This document shows positions 16,312-24,633 of a stretch of 64,000 nt of DNA, in pieces. Made by a program: the position numbers and the translations under genes. Under the pieces are notes generated by a model that was given only the letters and a program-made list of their open reading frames with translations, was not told the DNA's origin and made no database searches. Each line of letters begins with the position of its first letter. Positions within the stretch are counted from its first letter, which is position 1. Origin of the DNA: Massilia forsythiae (GTDB lineage Bacteria; Pseudomonadota; Gammaproteobacteria; Burkholderiales; Burkholderiaceae_D); contig NZ_CP051685.1 in NCBI RefSeq assembly GCF_012849555.1, forward strand, positions 5,456,001 through 5,520,000, given 5' to 3'.

Positions 16312-16824
16312 CTAGCGACTCCATGACTTTCTGAGCAAAAGGTCCGCTAAAAACACCTTTGCATTATTCGATGTCCTAATCAACTGCCAATCAGAAAAAA
16401 CTTTGTCCAAGTCCGAAACTATTGACTGCACATAGGAGCGAGTATAAATAGCGGCAATATCATAATCAGCTTTATGCCGCTCATCCTGCAAGGATACGAA
16501 TAACTTAGCAAGGTTTCTCAGCTCCGGTGAAATGGGAAAGGTCAACAAAATACTGATTTGAGGGTTGAATTTGCTCTGTGGCTGCGCATAAGATGCACAA
16601 ACCAATTTCATTTCCACATGGCCAAAAGAGCGACGCAATTTCGCTCGCGCCTCCTTGCTAAGACGAGAGCCCAATACATCTGACGCCTCTTTCACAAGCA
16701 AATGAAATAACGCGTAATATGCGCAGGAGACTGATCTCCTCAAGCTTGCCTGTTTTGGCTTTCCCTTTTTCTCGAACACCGATAAATCCCGCGCCTGAGC
16801 TAGCAAACCAGCATGAAGACTCAT
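16312..16824 (-). CDS. HEPN-domain protein
   Basis: 170 residues from ATG at 16824, one base after the stop of its partner gene. The N-terminal helical part (SLRRSVSCAYYALFHLLVKE) is typical of HEPN proteins, and RRSFGH at 64-69 is an R-x4-H motif, the RNase active site in this superfamily. The DNA is clearly more A+T-rich than the flanks. It forms a two-gene operon with 16826-17083, like HEPN toxin/partner modules. The toxin role is inference, and it could instead be a non-catalytic HEPN. Confidence 0.65.
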   Translation of the reverse strand: MSLHAGLLAQARDLSVFEKKGKPKQASLRRSVSCAYYALFHLLVKEASDVLGSRLSKEARAKLRRSFGHVEMKLVCASYAQPQSKFNPQISILLTFPISPELRNLAKLFVSLQDERHKADYDIAAIYTRSYVQSIVSDLDKVFSDWQLIRTSNNAKVFLADLLLRKSWSR

Positions 16825-16825
16825 A

Positions 16826-17083
16826 TCAGTCTTCCGCCACCAGTTTGACATAGGGAAAATAATCCAATCCCATATCCAAGAGCTCATCGGCAATTTCACG
16901 CCTAACTCTGCTGAGCCTTCCGATTTTATCCTTAGATGGATGGTAGTCATCGTCAATGTGCAGATTTATATAAACGGAAGGAGCTCCGGACCAGTCAGGC
17001 GTGAATTCAAGATCATAACCATGAATATCATCAGGCCATTCGATGCGCTCGATCACCTCGCGGATTATTTTTTCATCGTCCAT
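16826..17083 (-). CDS. small acidic partner of the HEPN protein
   Basis: 85 residues from ATG at 17083 with GGGAGGAG upstream. It is acidic, with a strand-like central part (YDLEFTPDWSGAPSVYINLHI) and a C-terminal helix (RVRREIADELLDMGLDYF). No family recognised. First gene of the HEPN operon, with one base between the genes, so an antitoxin or a sensory partner is plausible. Confidence 0.62.
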   Translation of the reverse strand: MDDEKIIREVIERIEWPDDIHGYDLEFTPDWSGAPSVYINLHIDDDYHPSKDKIGRLSRVRREIADELLDMGLDYFPYVKLVAED

Positions 17084-17300
17084 GATCTCCTCCCAATTAA
17101 TTTCTTGACAATTTTGCACATTGAATACGCAAAGCATATCATAGCAAGCACCAAAGTCATTACCAGATGTCTAGCAGCATAGTGGTCATCATTGCGACCA
17201 GCTGGGCATTATTCATCCAGCGCCGCCGCACTGGAATCGGCTGAGCGCTCGCCGGCCAAGGGATTGCTGGCGGGGGCTCAAATAGGCGGACTAGGTCGCG

Positions 17301-18139
17301 CCCCCTGATCAAGCCTGGCAGTCCGTGGACGCGACCCCACGGATCGCGGACGTCTTGTCCACCAAGAACATCGCCAAGTTGCCTGAGAAGCGCAGTGGAG
17401 CTGCCAAGACAATAGCGACACGAGGCGTCAACATCAGGGATGCGCCGCGGCCGGTGTCGGAGCCCCTTGGCTTTTTCGCCAAAGCGGATTCCCGATCGAA
17501 AAGGAAACGCATGCCTTTGGATTGGGGTTCCACTCGGACGCCCTAGCCTTCGCCGTCAAACTGCCTTCGCCAAAGCATCATCCTTGGATGAGCGCCAAGG
17601 AACAAGAAAATTCAAGCTGTCCGAGCCAATCCATCGAGCTCTCGCGCTTCGTCGAAGGCGCTCTGACCGGCAAGTTGCGGGTCGCTCTCATTCTTGGGCT
17701 GACGACGCCAGTGGACGTCTTCACGGAAACCGCGCGCTGCTGGAAACGCGTAGAGGAGACGCGATTGGTCTTGGGCATCACGTTCGCGGTCAGCCGCGTC
17801 CTGCCCGGTTGCGCGGACGTCGAGCTTGATCTTCATTCGTTTGGAGACTGCTTGGAGGACGGCGTCGGCGTGGTCGCGCGCATGTTGCCGGCCGCGCTGT
17901 TGAAGCGCCACGGCATCGGCGAGCTGCGCCGGCGCCACAGCCGCGCGGAGGGCCGCTCCTACCTCTCCAACGGCTGCGTCCACTGCGACGCGCTGCAAGG
18001 TCGATTCTTCGAACATGAGCTGGGCTATGAGTTGGCCAAGACGCTCGAAGTCGAAGCGCGTTTCGAACCCGAGTGGGGCCCTCTCATGGAGCACGCACAC
18101 AACGACATCTATCGATGGTGGTTCGACGAGCGAGGCTGA
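17301..18139 (+). pseudogene. coiA-like gene, C-terminal fragment with frameshift
   Basis: The first frame (about 17301-17385) gives RIADVLSTKNIAK. After a frame change near 17385 the other frame gives EAQWSCQDNSDTRRQ and WLFRQSGFPI, then AVKLPSPKHHPWMSAKEQ and RSYLSNGCVHCDALQGRFFEHE, to the stop at 18139. Together D...ExQ matches the nuclease core of CoiA-like proteins and CxxC the C-terminal region. There is no start codon in the right place. With the fragment at 16034-16261 this is one gene, split by about 1.0 kb and frameshifted. Confidence 0.6.
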
Positions 18140-18582
18140 TCCAGAAAATAAGTGGGCGCGAAAGCCACGCATTTTCTACCGTTTGTCTTAAAAGCTTGCC
18201 GCCCGAAACGCGCCGCAATTTGCGCGAATTATTCGATCCGCGCAAACATCGAAATCAAAAAATATAAAAATGCAAATCACTAAAAAAGTAAATGATTGAT
18301 TTATCATTATATTAGCTTATTTTATCGGTAATTTTACGTTGACAAAGCCACCATCAAGGGCATCTCTAATCAACCCTTTGTTCTTAATCACAAAAAAATT
18401 AGTCCTTGTCCCACTTTGGTTTCTTTGAGGTAGTTGAACGCGAGCAGCCCGGCACACCGCAATTTTTACCGCGGCACCGGCCGCGCTTTGACTCGCGCCT
18501 TTTGTCTATTTTTCGGCGAGTCAAGTCCAGCGATCAGCAAAGGCGACTCGCACCCACATCAACTACCTTGGAGCAAAGACAC
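18140..18582. other. A+T-rich leader of the recombinase gene
   Basis: 443 bases without a gene. Strongly A+T-rich at 18,260-18,400, which suits promoters or accessory recombinase-binding sites for the gene at 18583. No clear repeats identified by eye. Confidence 0.4.
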
Positions 18583-19656
18583 ATGGGAATCAAAGTAAAA
18601 ACGCAAGCGGATGGCTCGTCAAAGTTTGAAGCAGATGTCCGAATCAAAGGAGTCGAGCGAAAAACCATGACCTTCAAAACCCGAGCGCAAGCGGAACATT
18701 TCATCGACACCATCAAATCGGCCGCGCGAAAGGCCACAACTTCCACCGCGTCGCATCGACTGGCGCAAAAGGCAAAAACAGGCGACTCCCGAACTTATGG
18801 AAGGGCACTTCTCGCGGACGTGGTCGCCGCTTTTCGCGAAAGCTCAAAGTGCTCGGCGCGCGCCAAAAAAAGTCTTATTCCCGTCGCGGATTTTGTCGGC
18901 GCCGTCACGGTTGAGAAGGCCGACGAGGCTTGGACCGAGCAATATGTGGCCAAAGTTCGAGCCCTCAAAACTCATATGCGGACAAATTATTCCTACGCGA
19001 CCATCAACGGCCAAATCTTGGGCCTCGTGTCCGCATGCGGATGGTGGGCAAAGCAGAATCATTTTCGCAATCCCACCATTGAAATCAGCAACGCGTGTTT
19101 CCCGAAAAACTGGGACGTCAAGCGTGACCGTCGGCTGGAAGGTGGGGAATACGACCGCATCATGGAGCAAATTTCCTTGCTTCCGAGTCGGAGTAATGAA
19201 TCGCGTTGCCTTGTCGAGCTGTGCCTCGAAACTGGCGCTCGTCTCCAAGAACTCATTCTGGCCGAATGGAAAGAATTTGAACGGGCAGACCAATTGTGGA
19301 AAATTCCAGCCTCGCATACCAAGAAAAAGAAAAAGCGCAGCGTGCCGCTTTCAGGCAAAGCCCGCGCAGTCATTGCTGATCTTAGGGCGCTTCGCCAAGC
19401 TGATGATGCTCGCATCTTCCAAGTCTTCCCCACTCCTGGCGCCGCATCGCACCACTTCCACCGTATTTTCAAGGCGGCGCGAATAGTCGATTTTCGCTTT
19501 CATGACTTGCGCCACGAAGCGATCAGCAGAATGTGCATCGACAAACCCAAAGCCCCGGTCAAAGCCATCATGGAAATCGTCGGCCACCAGACCTATCAAG
19601 CGTTCACTCGGTATTCCCACCTTCGCGACGATGAGCTCGTCGGACTGCTTGACTGA
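18583..19656 (+). CDS. tyrosine recombinase (internal)
   Basis: 357 residues from ATG at 18583 with GGAG ten bases upstream. The longer frame upstream is not protein-like. Catalytic residues: R220 (ETGARLQEL), H307-x-x-R310 (HDLRHEA), H335 (VGHQ) and Y344 (TRYSHL). A conserved Lys is probably within the K-rich stretch 247-252. It cuts and rejoins DNA through a 3'-phosphotyrosine. It lies next to the relaxase block, so it could resolve plasmid multimers, excise a nested segment, or be the relic of an earlier integration. It is not next to a tRNA. Confidence 0.85.
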   Translation: MGIKVKTQADGSSKFEADVRIKGVERKTMTFKTRAQAEHFIDTIKSAARKATTSTASHRLAQKAKTGDSRTYGRALLADVVAAFRESSKCSARAKKSLIPVADFVGAVTVEKADEAWTEQYVAKVRALKTHMRTNYSYATINGQILGLVSACGWWAKQNHFRNPTIEISNACFPKNWDVKRDRRLEGGEYDRIMEQISLLPSRSNESRCLVELCLETGARLQELILAEWKEFERADQLWKIPASHTKKKKKRSVPLSGKARAVIADLRALRQADDARIFQVFPTPGAASHHFHRIFKAARIVDFRFHDLRHEAISRMCIDKPKAPVKAIMEIVGHQTYQAFTRYSHLRDDELVGLLD

Positions 19657-19696
19657 TTCGGGCCACTCGCGTTGAAAGGTCGCCACCACGAACGAA

Positions 19697-19728
19697 ACCC
19701 ACGCAGATTGTGACGGTGGTCCGTGGGT
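19697..19728. other. candidate oriT inverted repeat
   Basis: ACCCACG at 19697-19703 and CGTGGGT at 19722-19728 form a 7-bp dyad in the gap before the relaxosome gene. MOBF origins of transfer often carry such dyads near the nick site, and the gap lies just upstream of the relaxase operon. No nick motif was recognised. Confidence 0.25.
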
Positions 19729-19769
19729 CCAACGCTCATCATGGGAAAGACCATCCGTTAAACAAGCAC

Positions 19770-19802
19770 GCCCGACCAACGGATTGTTGGCCGGGCCTTT
19801 TC
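19770..19802 (+). terminator. rho-independent terminator after the recombinase gene
   Basis: 11-bp stem (19770-19780 / 19786-19796) with one mismatch and a 5-base loop, followed by CTTTTCTT. Located 114 bases past the recombinase stop. Confidence 0.7.
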
Positions 19803-19851
19803 TTGTGGCGTCGCGCGCTATCCGTCAGCAACCCATGGGAGGAGAAAACGC

Positions 19852-20157
19852 ATGATCGAAGAAGAAAATAGCCCCGTGGAGACGCGACGAGTCACCCGCA
19901 AGCGCAAAACAAGCCAAGCCGCCTACGCGCGAAGCAAATCTCAAACCGAGCATGTCTTGCTCAGGCTCGGAAAGGGCTCGCTGGCCCTGTTGGACGCAGC
20001 GCGCGCTAAAAATGGTTTGTCGCGTTCAGCCTGCGTCGAGGCGTGGCTGCGCTCGAAAGCCGCAACCCGCGAGCCCGAAGAGGATATCGTCCGTTCGACG
20101 TCTCCTTCGACGTCCATCGGTGACGAATTCGAAGCGCTGTTTGGCGGCAGGAAGTGA
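19852..20157 (+). CDS. relaxosome accessory DNA-binding protein
   Basis: 101 residues with GGGAGGAG before ATG. It has a basic N-terminus and a ribbon-helix-helix-like core (TEHVLLRLGKGSLALLDAAR, then a RSACVEAWL helix). It is directly upstream of the relaxase (3 bases between), the position of TrwA/MobC-like proteins that bind oriT and help nicking. The fold assignment is by eye. Confidence 0.6.
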   Translation: MIEEENSPVETRRVTRKRKTSQAAYARSKSQTEHVLLRLGKGSLALLDAARAKNGLSRSACVEAWLRSKAATREPEEDIVRSTSPSTSIGDEFEALFGGRK

Positions 20158-20160
20158 TGC

Positions 20161-23100
20161 ATGCTGTCGATCACCAAGATCAACTCGTCTTCCAACCAAG
20201 CCAAGCGCGGCGACGCCGGAGGATATCTGCATTACCTGGGAGGCCCATCCACGACGACCAAGCAACGCGGCGACTTCGACGACTATGCCCGAGGCGACGC
20301 CAAGCAGGCCGGCCTGCAGCCGACCTGGGCGTGCTCCGGCGCTTCGCTCCTTGGCCTGTCCGGTGTTGCCCAGCCCGAGCAGGTCGAACGTCTCGCCAAA
20401 GGCTTCCACCCCTTGACCGGCGAGGAGCTCGTCCGAGGCGCCGGGGAAGAACACGTGATGGGTTTGGACATGACCTTCTCCGCCCCCAAGGACGTCTCGG
20501 CCGTCTTCGCCGGCGGCGATGGCGCGACTCGCGAGGCTGTGGCCAACGCCGTCATGCAAGCCGCCAAAGCCGCCCTCGCCCACGTCGAGTCTCAATGCGT
20601 CACCCGGCATGGCAGCGCGGGACACGAAAAGCGCTTCGCCCAAGCCGCGCTCGCCGCGTGCTATCCCCACTTCTCCAGCCGCGCCGGCGAGCCTCAGCTC
20701 CACGTCCACGGGTTTCTCTTCAACTTGGGCAAGCGCGAAGGCGACGAGGAGTGGAGCGCCTTGGAGCAGCGGGCCCAGTTCGAGCGCAAGATGGCCACTG
20801 GCATTCTCTTTCGCGCGGAGCTGGCCAGCCGCATGAAGGCGCTGGGCTTTGAGGTCGAGGCGGATGGCAAATACTTCACCTTGCGCGGCATCAATCAAGC
20901 GCAGCGCGACGCGCTGTCGTCGCGCTCCAAACAGATCGCCGAATATGTGCGCGAGTGCGGCATGCTCGACGGCGCGGCGGCCCGCGAAGTCGCCGCCCTC
21001 AACACTCGCCAAGCCAAGGCCGAGCCGCCCCTGCCGGAGCTCCTAGCCAGCTTCTCCGAGCAGGCGGCCGCCATTGGCCTGACGCCGCAAAGCGTCGCGG
21101 CGATGCGGACGCTCGCGCCCTCGCCGGCTTCCAATTCAGCTCAAAACCAAGCTTCAAACCCAGCTCCAACCCCTGCCTGCGACCCGGCGGGTCCACTGCC
21201 CAATGCCGATCAGCGTGACCAGGGCGCGGCCCCATGCGACGCGCCAATCCCCTTCGAGCTCGACCACGATGAAGTGATGGAGCGACTCATGGAGTCGCAG
21301 TCGTGCGCCACTTCGTCCGACGCACTCGCCCTCATCTGCGAGATGGCGATGGGACACTGGGACGCGGCGCGTTGCGTCGCGGAGCTCGGCCGATTCATGG
21401 CGTCGCCGTTGGCGGTCCGCCTCGGGCGAACCGAACAGCTCGAAGACGTGTTCACATCCACCTCCACGCTCGCCATGGAGACCGAATGCTCGCAGGCCGT
21501 GGGTCGCGGCGCCGAAGGCAAAGCCCACCGCCTGAACCGGCGCGCCATCGACCGGGAGTTCGACCGGCTCGAAGCTGAAATCTCCGCCAAGATCGGCGCG
21601 CCGGCTTCGCTGGCGCAGCAGCGCGCGGCGGCGCTGCATGTGGCCTGCCAAACAGGCGACCACGCCTTCGTGGAAGGCTGGGCGGGCACGGGCAAAACGA
21701 CCATGCTCAAAGCCCTTGGCGACGCTTACGAGGCGTCCGGCTTCGAGGTTCTCGGCTGCTGCCAATCGGCGGCCGCGAGCCAAAACCTCGCGCGCGAAAC
21801 CGGCATCCCCTCGCGCACCATCGCGAGCCTGCTGCATGCGTTGGGCAAAGGCAAAGCCAAGCTGGGGGCCCAAACGATCTTGGTCCTTGACGAAGCCGGC
21901 ATGGTCGGCTCGAAGGAGTTTTCGCTCCTCCAGCGGGCTGTTCTGGATGCGGGCGGCAAGCTGGTGGCGGTCGGCGACGCCAAGCAGCTCCAACCAATCG
22001 CCGCCGGCGGCATTTTTCGGGCGCTGTGCGAGCGCCATGGCAAGGTCGAGATCTCCAACATCCAGCGCCAGCGCACTGACTTCGGCCCGCTGCTGGATTG
22101 GCTGCGATCGCGCGGCGAGCTGTCCAAGCGCGCCGCCGCGGCGCTGCGCCAACTTCCCGAGGACGCGCGCCTTGGCGCCTTGGAGTCGCTTTGCGCCGCG
22201 CTGCCCAAACTCGCCCGAGCTTTCGCGCGGTGGCGCGAGCGCTACGACCACCGCTGGCTGCGCGCCGCGGTGCGCAAGTTCGCCCTCGGCGACGCCAAAC
22301 AGGCGCTGTCGATGCTGGACGAGAAGGGCCGATTGAAGCTGATATCGGGACATACGGCTGCCCTCGACGCGCTGATATCCGATTGGGCCGCCGACAAGGC
22401 GCCGCTTCGCGACAAAACCATGATCGCCGGCAGCCGCGCCGAAGTCCGAGAGCTCAACGAAAAAGCGCGGGCGCTGCTGATATCCGCCGGCCAAGTCCGC
22501 GATGGCCAAGCGTTGGATATCGAAATCATTCACCGCGACGACGCGCGCGAAATCAAACGCTTCGCGCCGGGCGACCGGGTGGTCTTCACCAAGAACGACA
22601 AGACCCTCGGCGTGGCCAACGGGGTCGCCGGCACGATCGTGGCGATCGACCAAGCCGCGTTCACGCCACTGCTTCGAGTCGAGCTCGACGACGCCAATGA
22701 GCTCGGCGAAACTGTCGTGATGGTTCCCCCGGCGTTCGGCCGCTTCGACCATGGCTACTGCCTGACCAACCACAAGTCGCAGGGCCGCACGTTCGATTCG
22801 GCCTATTGCCTCGTCAACCCGGCGATGGCCGACCGGGAATGGACCTACGTGGCCGCCAGCCGCTCGCGCTTCTCCACCACGCTTTACGTCAACCGAGGAG
22901 CGCTCGCGAAGGTCTACCTCGACTCGCACCAGCCTGCGGACAAAGATCCTGAGCTCGAAGAGCGCGCCGATCAGGTCGAAAAGCTCGCTTTTTCCATGTC
23001 CAAGTCCCGTCCCAAGGGAACGGCCCTGGATTGGACGTTTCCGGTCAAAAAAGCATGGGTTTCGGGCCGTGGCGAGAAGCCAGCGCGGTCAAGAGGCGAT

Positions 23101-23244
23101 GATCGCGCGCCTGGCCGCCCTGAGGGCGCTCGTTCCAAGCCCCGCGCGGCGCGGCCACGCCCTGACCCGTCGGGTTCTGAGGCAACGAGGCGAGCGAAGC
23201 CCAAGCGCGATCCAGCGCCAAGCGACATGGGGAGGCCGCGTTGA
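20161..23244 (+). CDS. MOBF relaxase/helicase (TraI/TrwC-type)
   Basis: 1027 residues. The N-terminal TrwC relaxase has tyrosines near the start (Y22 and Y25 in GGYLHYLGG), the family block GLDMTFSAPKDVSAVFA at 101-117 and the metal-binding histidines H170, H181 and H183 (LHVHGF). The C-terminal helicase has Walker A GWAGTGKTT at 506-514 and LVLDEAGMV near 575. The protein nicks oriT, stays bound to the 5' end and unwinds the strand for transfer. Together with the coupling protein at 8242 it makes the element transmissible. Confidence 0.92.
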   Translation: MLSITKINSSSNQAKRGDAGGYLHYLGGPSTTTKQRGDFDDYARGDAKQAGLQPTWACSGASLLGLSGVAQPEQVERLAKGFHPLTGEELVRGAGEEHVMGLDMTFSAPKDVSAVFAGGDGATREAVANAVMQAAKAALAHVESQCVTRHGSAGHEKRFAQAALAACYPHFSSRAGEPQLHVHGFLFNLGKREGDEEWSALEQRAQFERKMATGILFRAELASRMKALGFEVEADGKYFTLRGINQAQRDALSSRSKQIAEYVRECGMLDGAAAREVAALNTRQAKAEPPLPELLASFSEQAAAIGLTPQSVAAMRTLAPSPASNSAQNQASNPAPTPACDPAGPLPNADQRDQGAAPCDAPIPFELDHDEVMERLMESQSCATSSDALALICEMAMGHWDAARCVAELGRFMASPLAVRLGRTEQLEDVFTSTSTLAMETECSQAVGRGAEGKAHRLNRRAIDREFDRLEAEISAKIGAPASLAQQRAAALHVACQTGDHAFVEGWAGTGKTTMLKALGDAYEASGFEVLGCCQSAAASQNLARETGIPSRTIASLLHALGKGKAKLGAQTILVLDEAGMVGSKEFSLLQRAVLDAGGKLVAVGDAKQLQPIAAGGIFRALCERHGKVEISNIQRQRTDFGPLLDWLRSRGELSKRAAAALRQLPEDARLGALESLCAALPKLARAFARWRERYDHRWLRAAVRKFALGDAKQALSMLDEKGRLKLISGHTAALDALISDWAADKAPLRDKTMIAGSRAEVRELNEKARALLISAGQVRDGQALDIEIIHRDDAREIKRFAPGDRVVFTKNDKTLGVANGVAGTIVAIDQAAFTPLLRVELDDANELGETVVMVPPAFGRFDHGYCLTNHKSQGRTFDSAYCLVNPAMADREWTYVAASRSRFSTTLYVNRGALAKVYLDSHQPADKDPELEERADQVEKLAFSMSKSRPKGTALDWTFPVKKAWVSGRGEKPARSRGDDRAPGRPEGARSKPRAARPRPDPSGSEATRRAKPKRDPAPSDMGRPR

Positions 23245-23344
23245 ACTGGGCGGGGCCATGGCCCAGCCAACCCACGACCGCCCAACGATCATGCAGAGAG
23301 CGGCCACGCCCGCGACGCCCATGCGACGATTCATTAACACACGT

Positions 23345-23403
23345 GGGAGTTGATCAGACCATGAGGGAGCTGACCAAACCATGCGGGAGCCGAACAAAAA
23401 TGA
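23345..23403 (+). repeat. three tandem 20-base units carrying SD and ATG
   Basis: Units begin at 23345, 23365 and 23385, each GGGAGyyGA followed by an ATG at the end. Each thus contains a Shine-Dalgarno-like GGGAG and a start-like ATG. The first and third ATG are in frame with the downstream gene, the second is not. Confidence 0.65.
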
Positions 23404-24191
23404 AGGAATTCGAACCCATGTCCAAATCCACGCATGGCGAACAGGCCGCCGGCCCTGCTCATCATGACGCCGACGCGGTGCCCAACGGCGCCAACGCTTG
23501 GGAGCGGCCCTCGGTGACGTTCAGGCTCACCGAGGAGCGACGCCGGGCGCTCCTCGCGTTGGCCCCCGAGTTGGGCATGCGCGCGAGCCCCACGGCCGCC
23601 ATCGATTTCGCCATCGAGCGGGCGGCAGGCCTAGGCTTCGCCTCGTTCGATCGCGGCGCGGCCGAGGAGGATGCGCGCGATGCCTTTATGGACGAGTTGC
23701 GCGAGGTGCTGGCGGCATGCGCCGCTTTGCGAGCCGATAGCGGCGAGGCGCGCGCCTCGCTTGAGCGCATCGAAAGCCGGCTTGACGAACTGGGCGCCGA
23801 AGCTGAGCCAGCAAGAATCGCGCAGTCGCCAACCCATGGCGCGAGAGACAAAACGCCCACGTTGGGCGAATGGCTCAGCCGCGAAGCCGCGCCCAGCCTC
23901 GCCTGGGCCGTCGTCAAAGCGCGTTGGCTGGGCGCGGAATCGGCGGAGCCGGGCAAGGCAATGTCGAGGGTCGACGCTTGGGCGGCGGCGCCTGCGGACT
24001 TCGCTGAGAAAACGGCAAGCTTGGACACCGTGTTGATCGGCCCCGCCAGGCTTGGAGCGCTGGCCGCGTTTGAGAACGACGCAGTGGGGGTGCTGGTTTG
24101 TTCTCGCGGCGCGCAGGGGTGGATCGCCCGTCTGCACGCCATCGACGCGAAAGGAAAGCTGGGCCCTGAGCTCGACAGTTTCAACGCGTGA
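23400..24191 (+). CDS. hypothetical protein linked to relaxase
   Basis: 263 residues from ATG at 23400. ATG at 23361 or 23418 are also possible because of the tandem repeats just upstream. The N-terminal half has an RHH-like segment (VTFRLTEERRRALLALAPEL) and a helical, E/R-rich coiled-coil-like part (FMDELREVLAACAALRADSG). The C-terminal half (LDTVLIGPARLGALAAF) has no recognised domain. Its place after the relaxase suggests a transfer-related role. Confidence 0.6.
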   Translation: MKEFEPMSKSTHGEQAAGPAHHDADAVPNGANAWERPSVTFRLTEERRRALLALAPELGMRASPTAAIDFAIERAAGLGFASFDRGAAEEDARDAFMDELREVLAACAALRADSGEARASLERIESRLDELGAEAEPARIAQSPTHGARDKTPTLGEWLSREAAPSLAWAVVKARWLGAESAEPGKAMSRVDAWAAAPADFAEKTASLDTVLIGPARLGALAAFENDAVGVLVCSRGAQGWIARLHAIDAKGKLGPELDSFNA

Positions 24192-24251
24192 CAGGCCACG
24201 CCGGCGCTTGGCGGCGCCCAAGTTGTCGCCGAGCCCCCTTTTCCATGGCGT

Positions 24252-24449
24252 TCAGGCGAGAGATCTGGCTTTGCGCAGCGCCATCCCCCACGCGATGGCC
24301 CATCGCGCCGATTGGCTTTTCTTGGTTGGGCAGTCGGTCGATCCCATGCGATCCATCGCCAGGCCCATGCGGTGGCGCGCGTAATCCTCCACGGTGGCCG
24401 CGCGCCGCTTGTTCGGTGGCGCGCCGCGCTTGAATACTTCATCTCTCAC
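24252..24449 (-). CDS. small basic hypothetical protein
   Basis: About 65 residues if GTG at 24449 is used, with GGAGG six bases upstream. Basic (FKRGAPPNKRRAATVEDYARHRMG). No family recognised. It is the only candidate gene in the 24,192-24,633 gap and it overlaps other open frames, so it is uncertain. Confidence 0.35.
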   Translation of the reverse strand: MRDEVFKRGAPPNKRRAATVEDYARHRMGLAMDRMGSTDCPTKKSQSARWAIAWGMALRKARSLA

Positions 24450-24633
24450 ATCTTTCCTCCATTCCATGAGCATACGACGGAATGTTTTGAAGCAACGCGA
24501 TTGCATGGTGGGAACGTGGCCTTTGGACAACGTCCGACATGTCGAATCGACATCGTCCTACGAAAATCAAAAGTGGCTGGACCGATAATGCGAACCACAT
24601 ACCTCAGCCGCGCCAGGACCTCGCGCTTTCATT

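Noticed and set aside
17215..17270. Second copy of the recombinase terminator
   Set aside because: Partly similar hairpin, but with mismatches and no T-tract; not enough to annotate.
23237..23253. Iteron-like copy at the end of the relaxase gene
   Set aside because: About 13 of 15 bases match the diverged iteron, but it lies alone in coding DNA in GC-rich context, so chance is likely.
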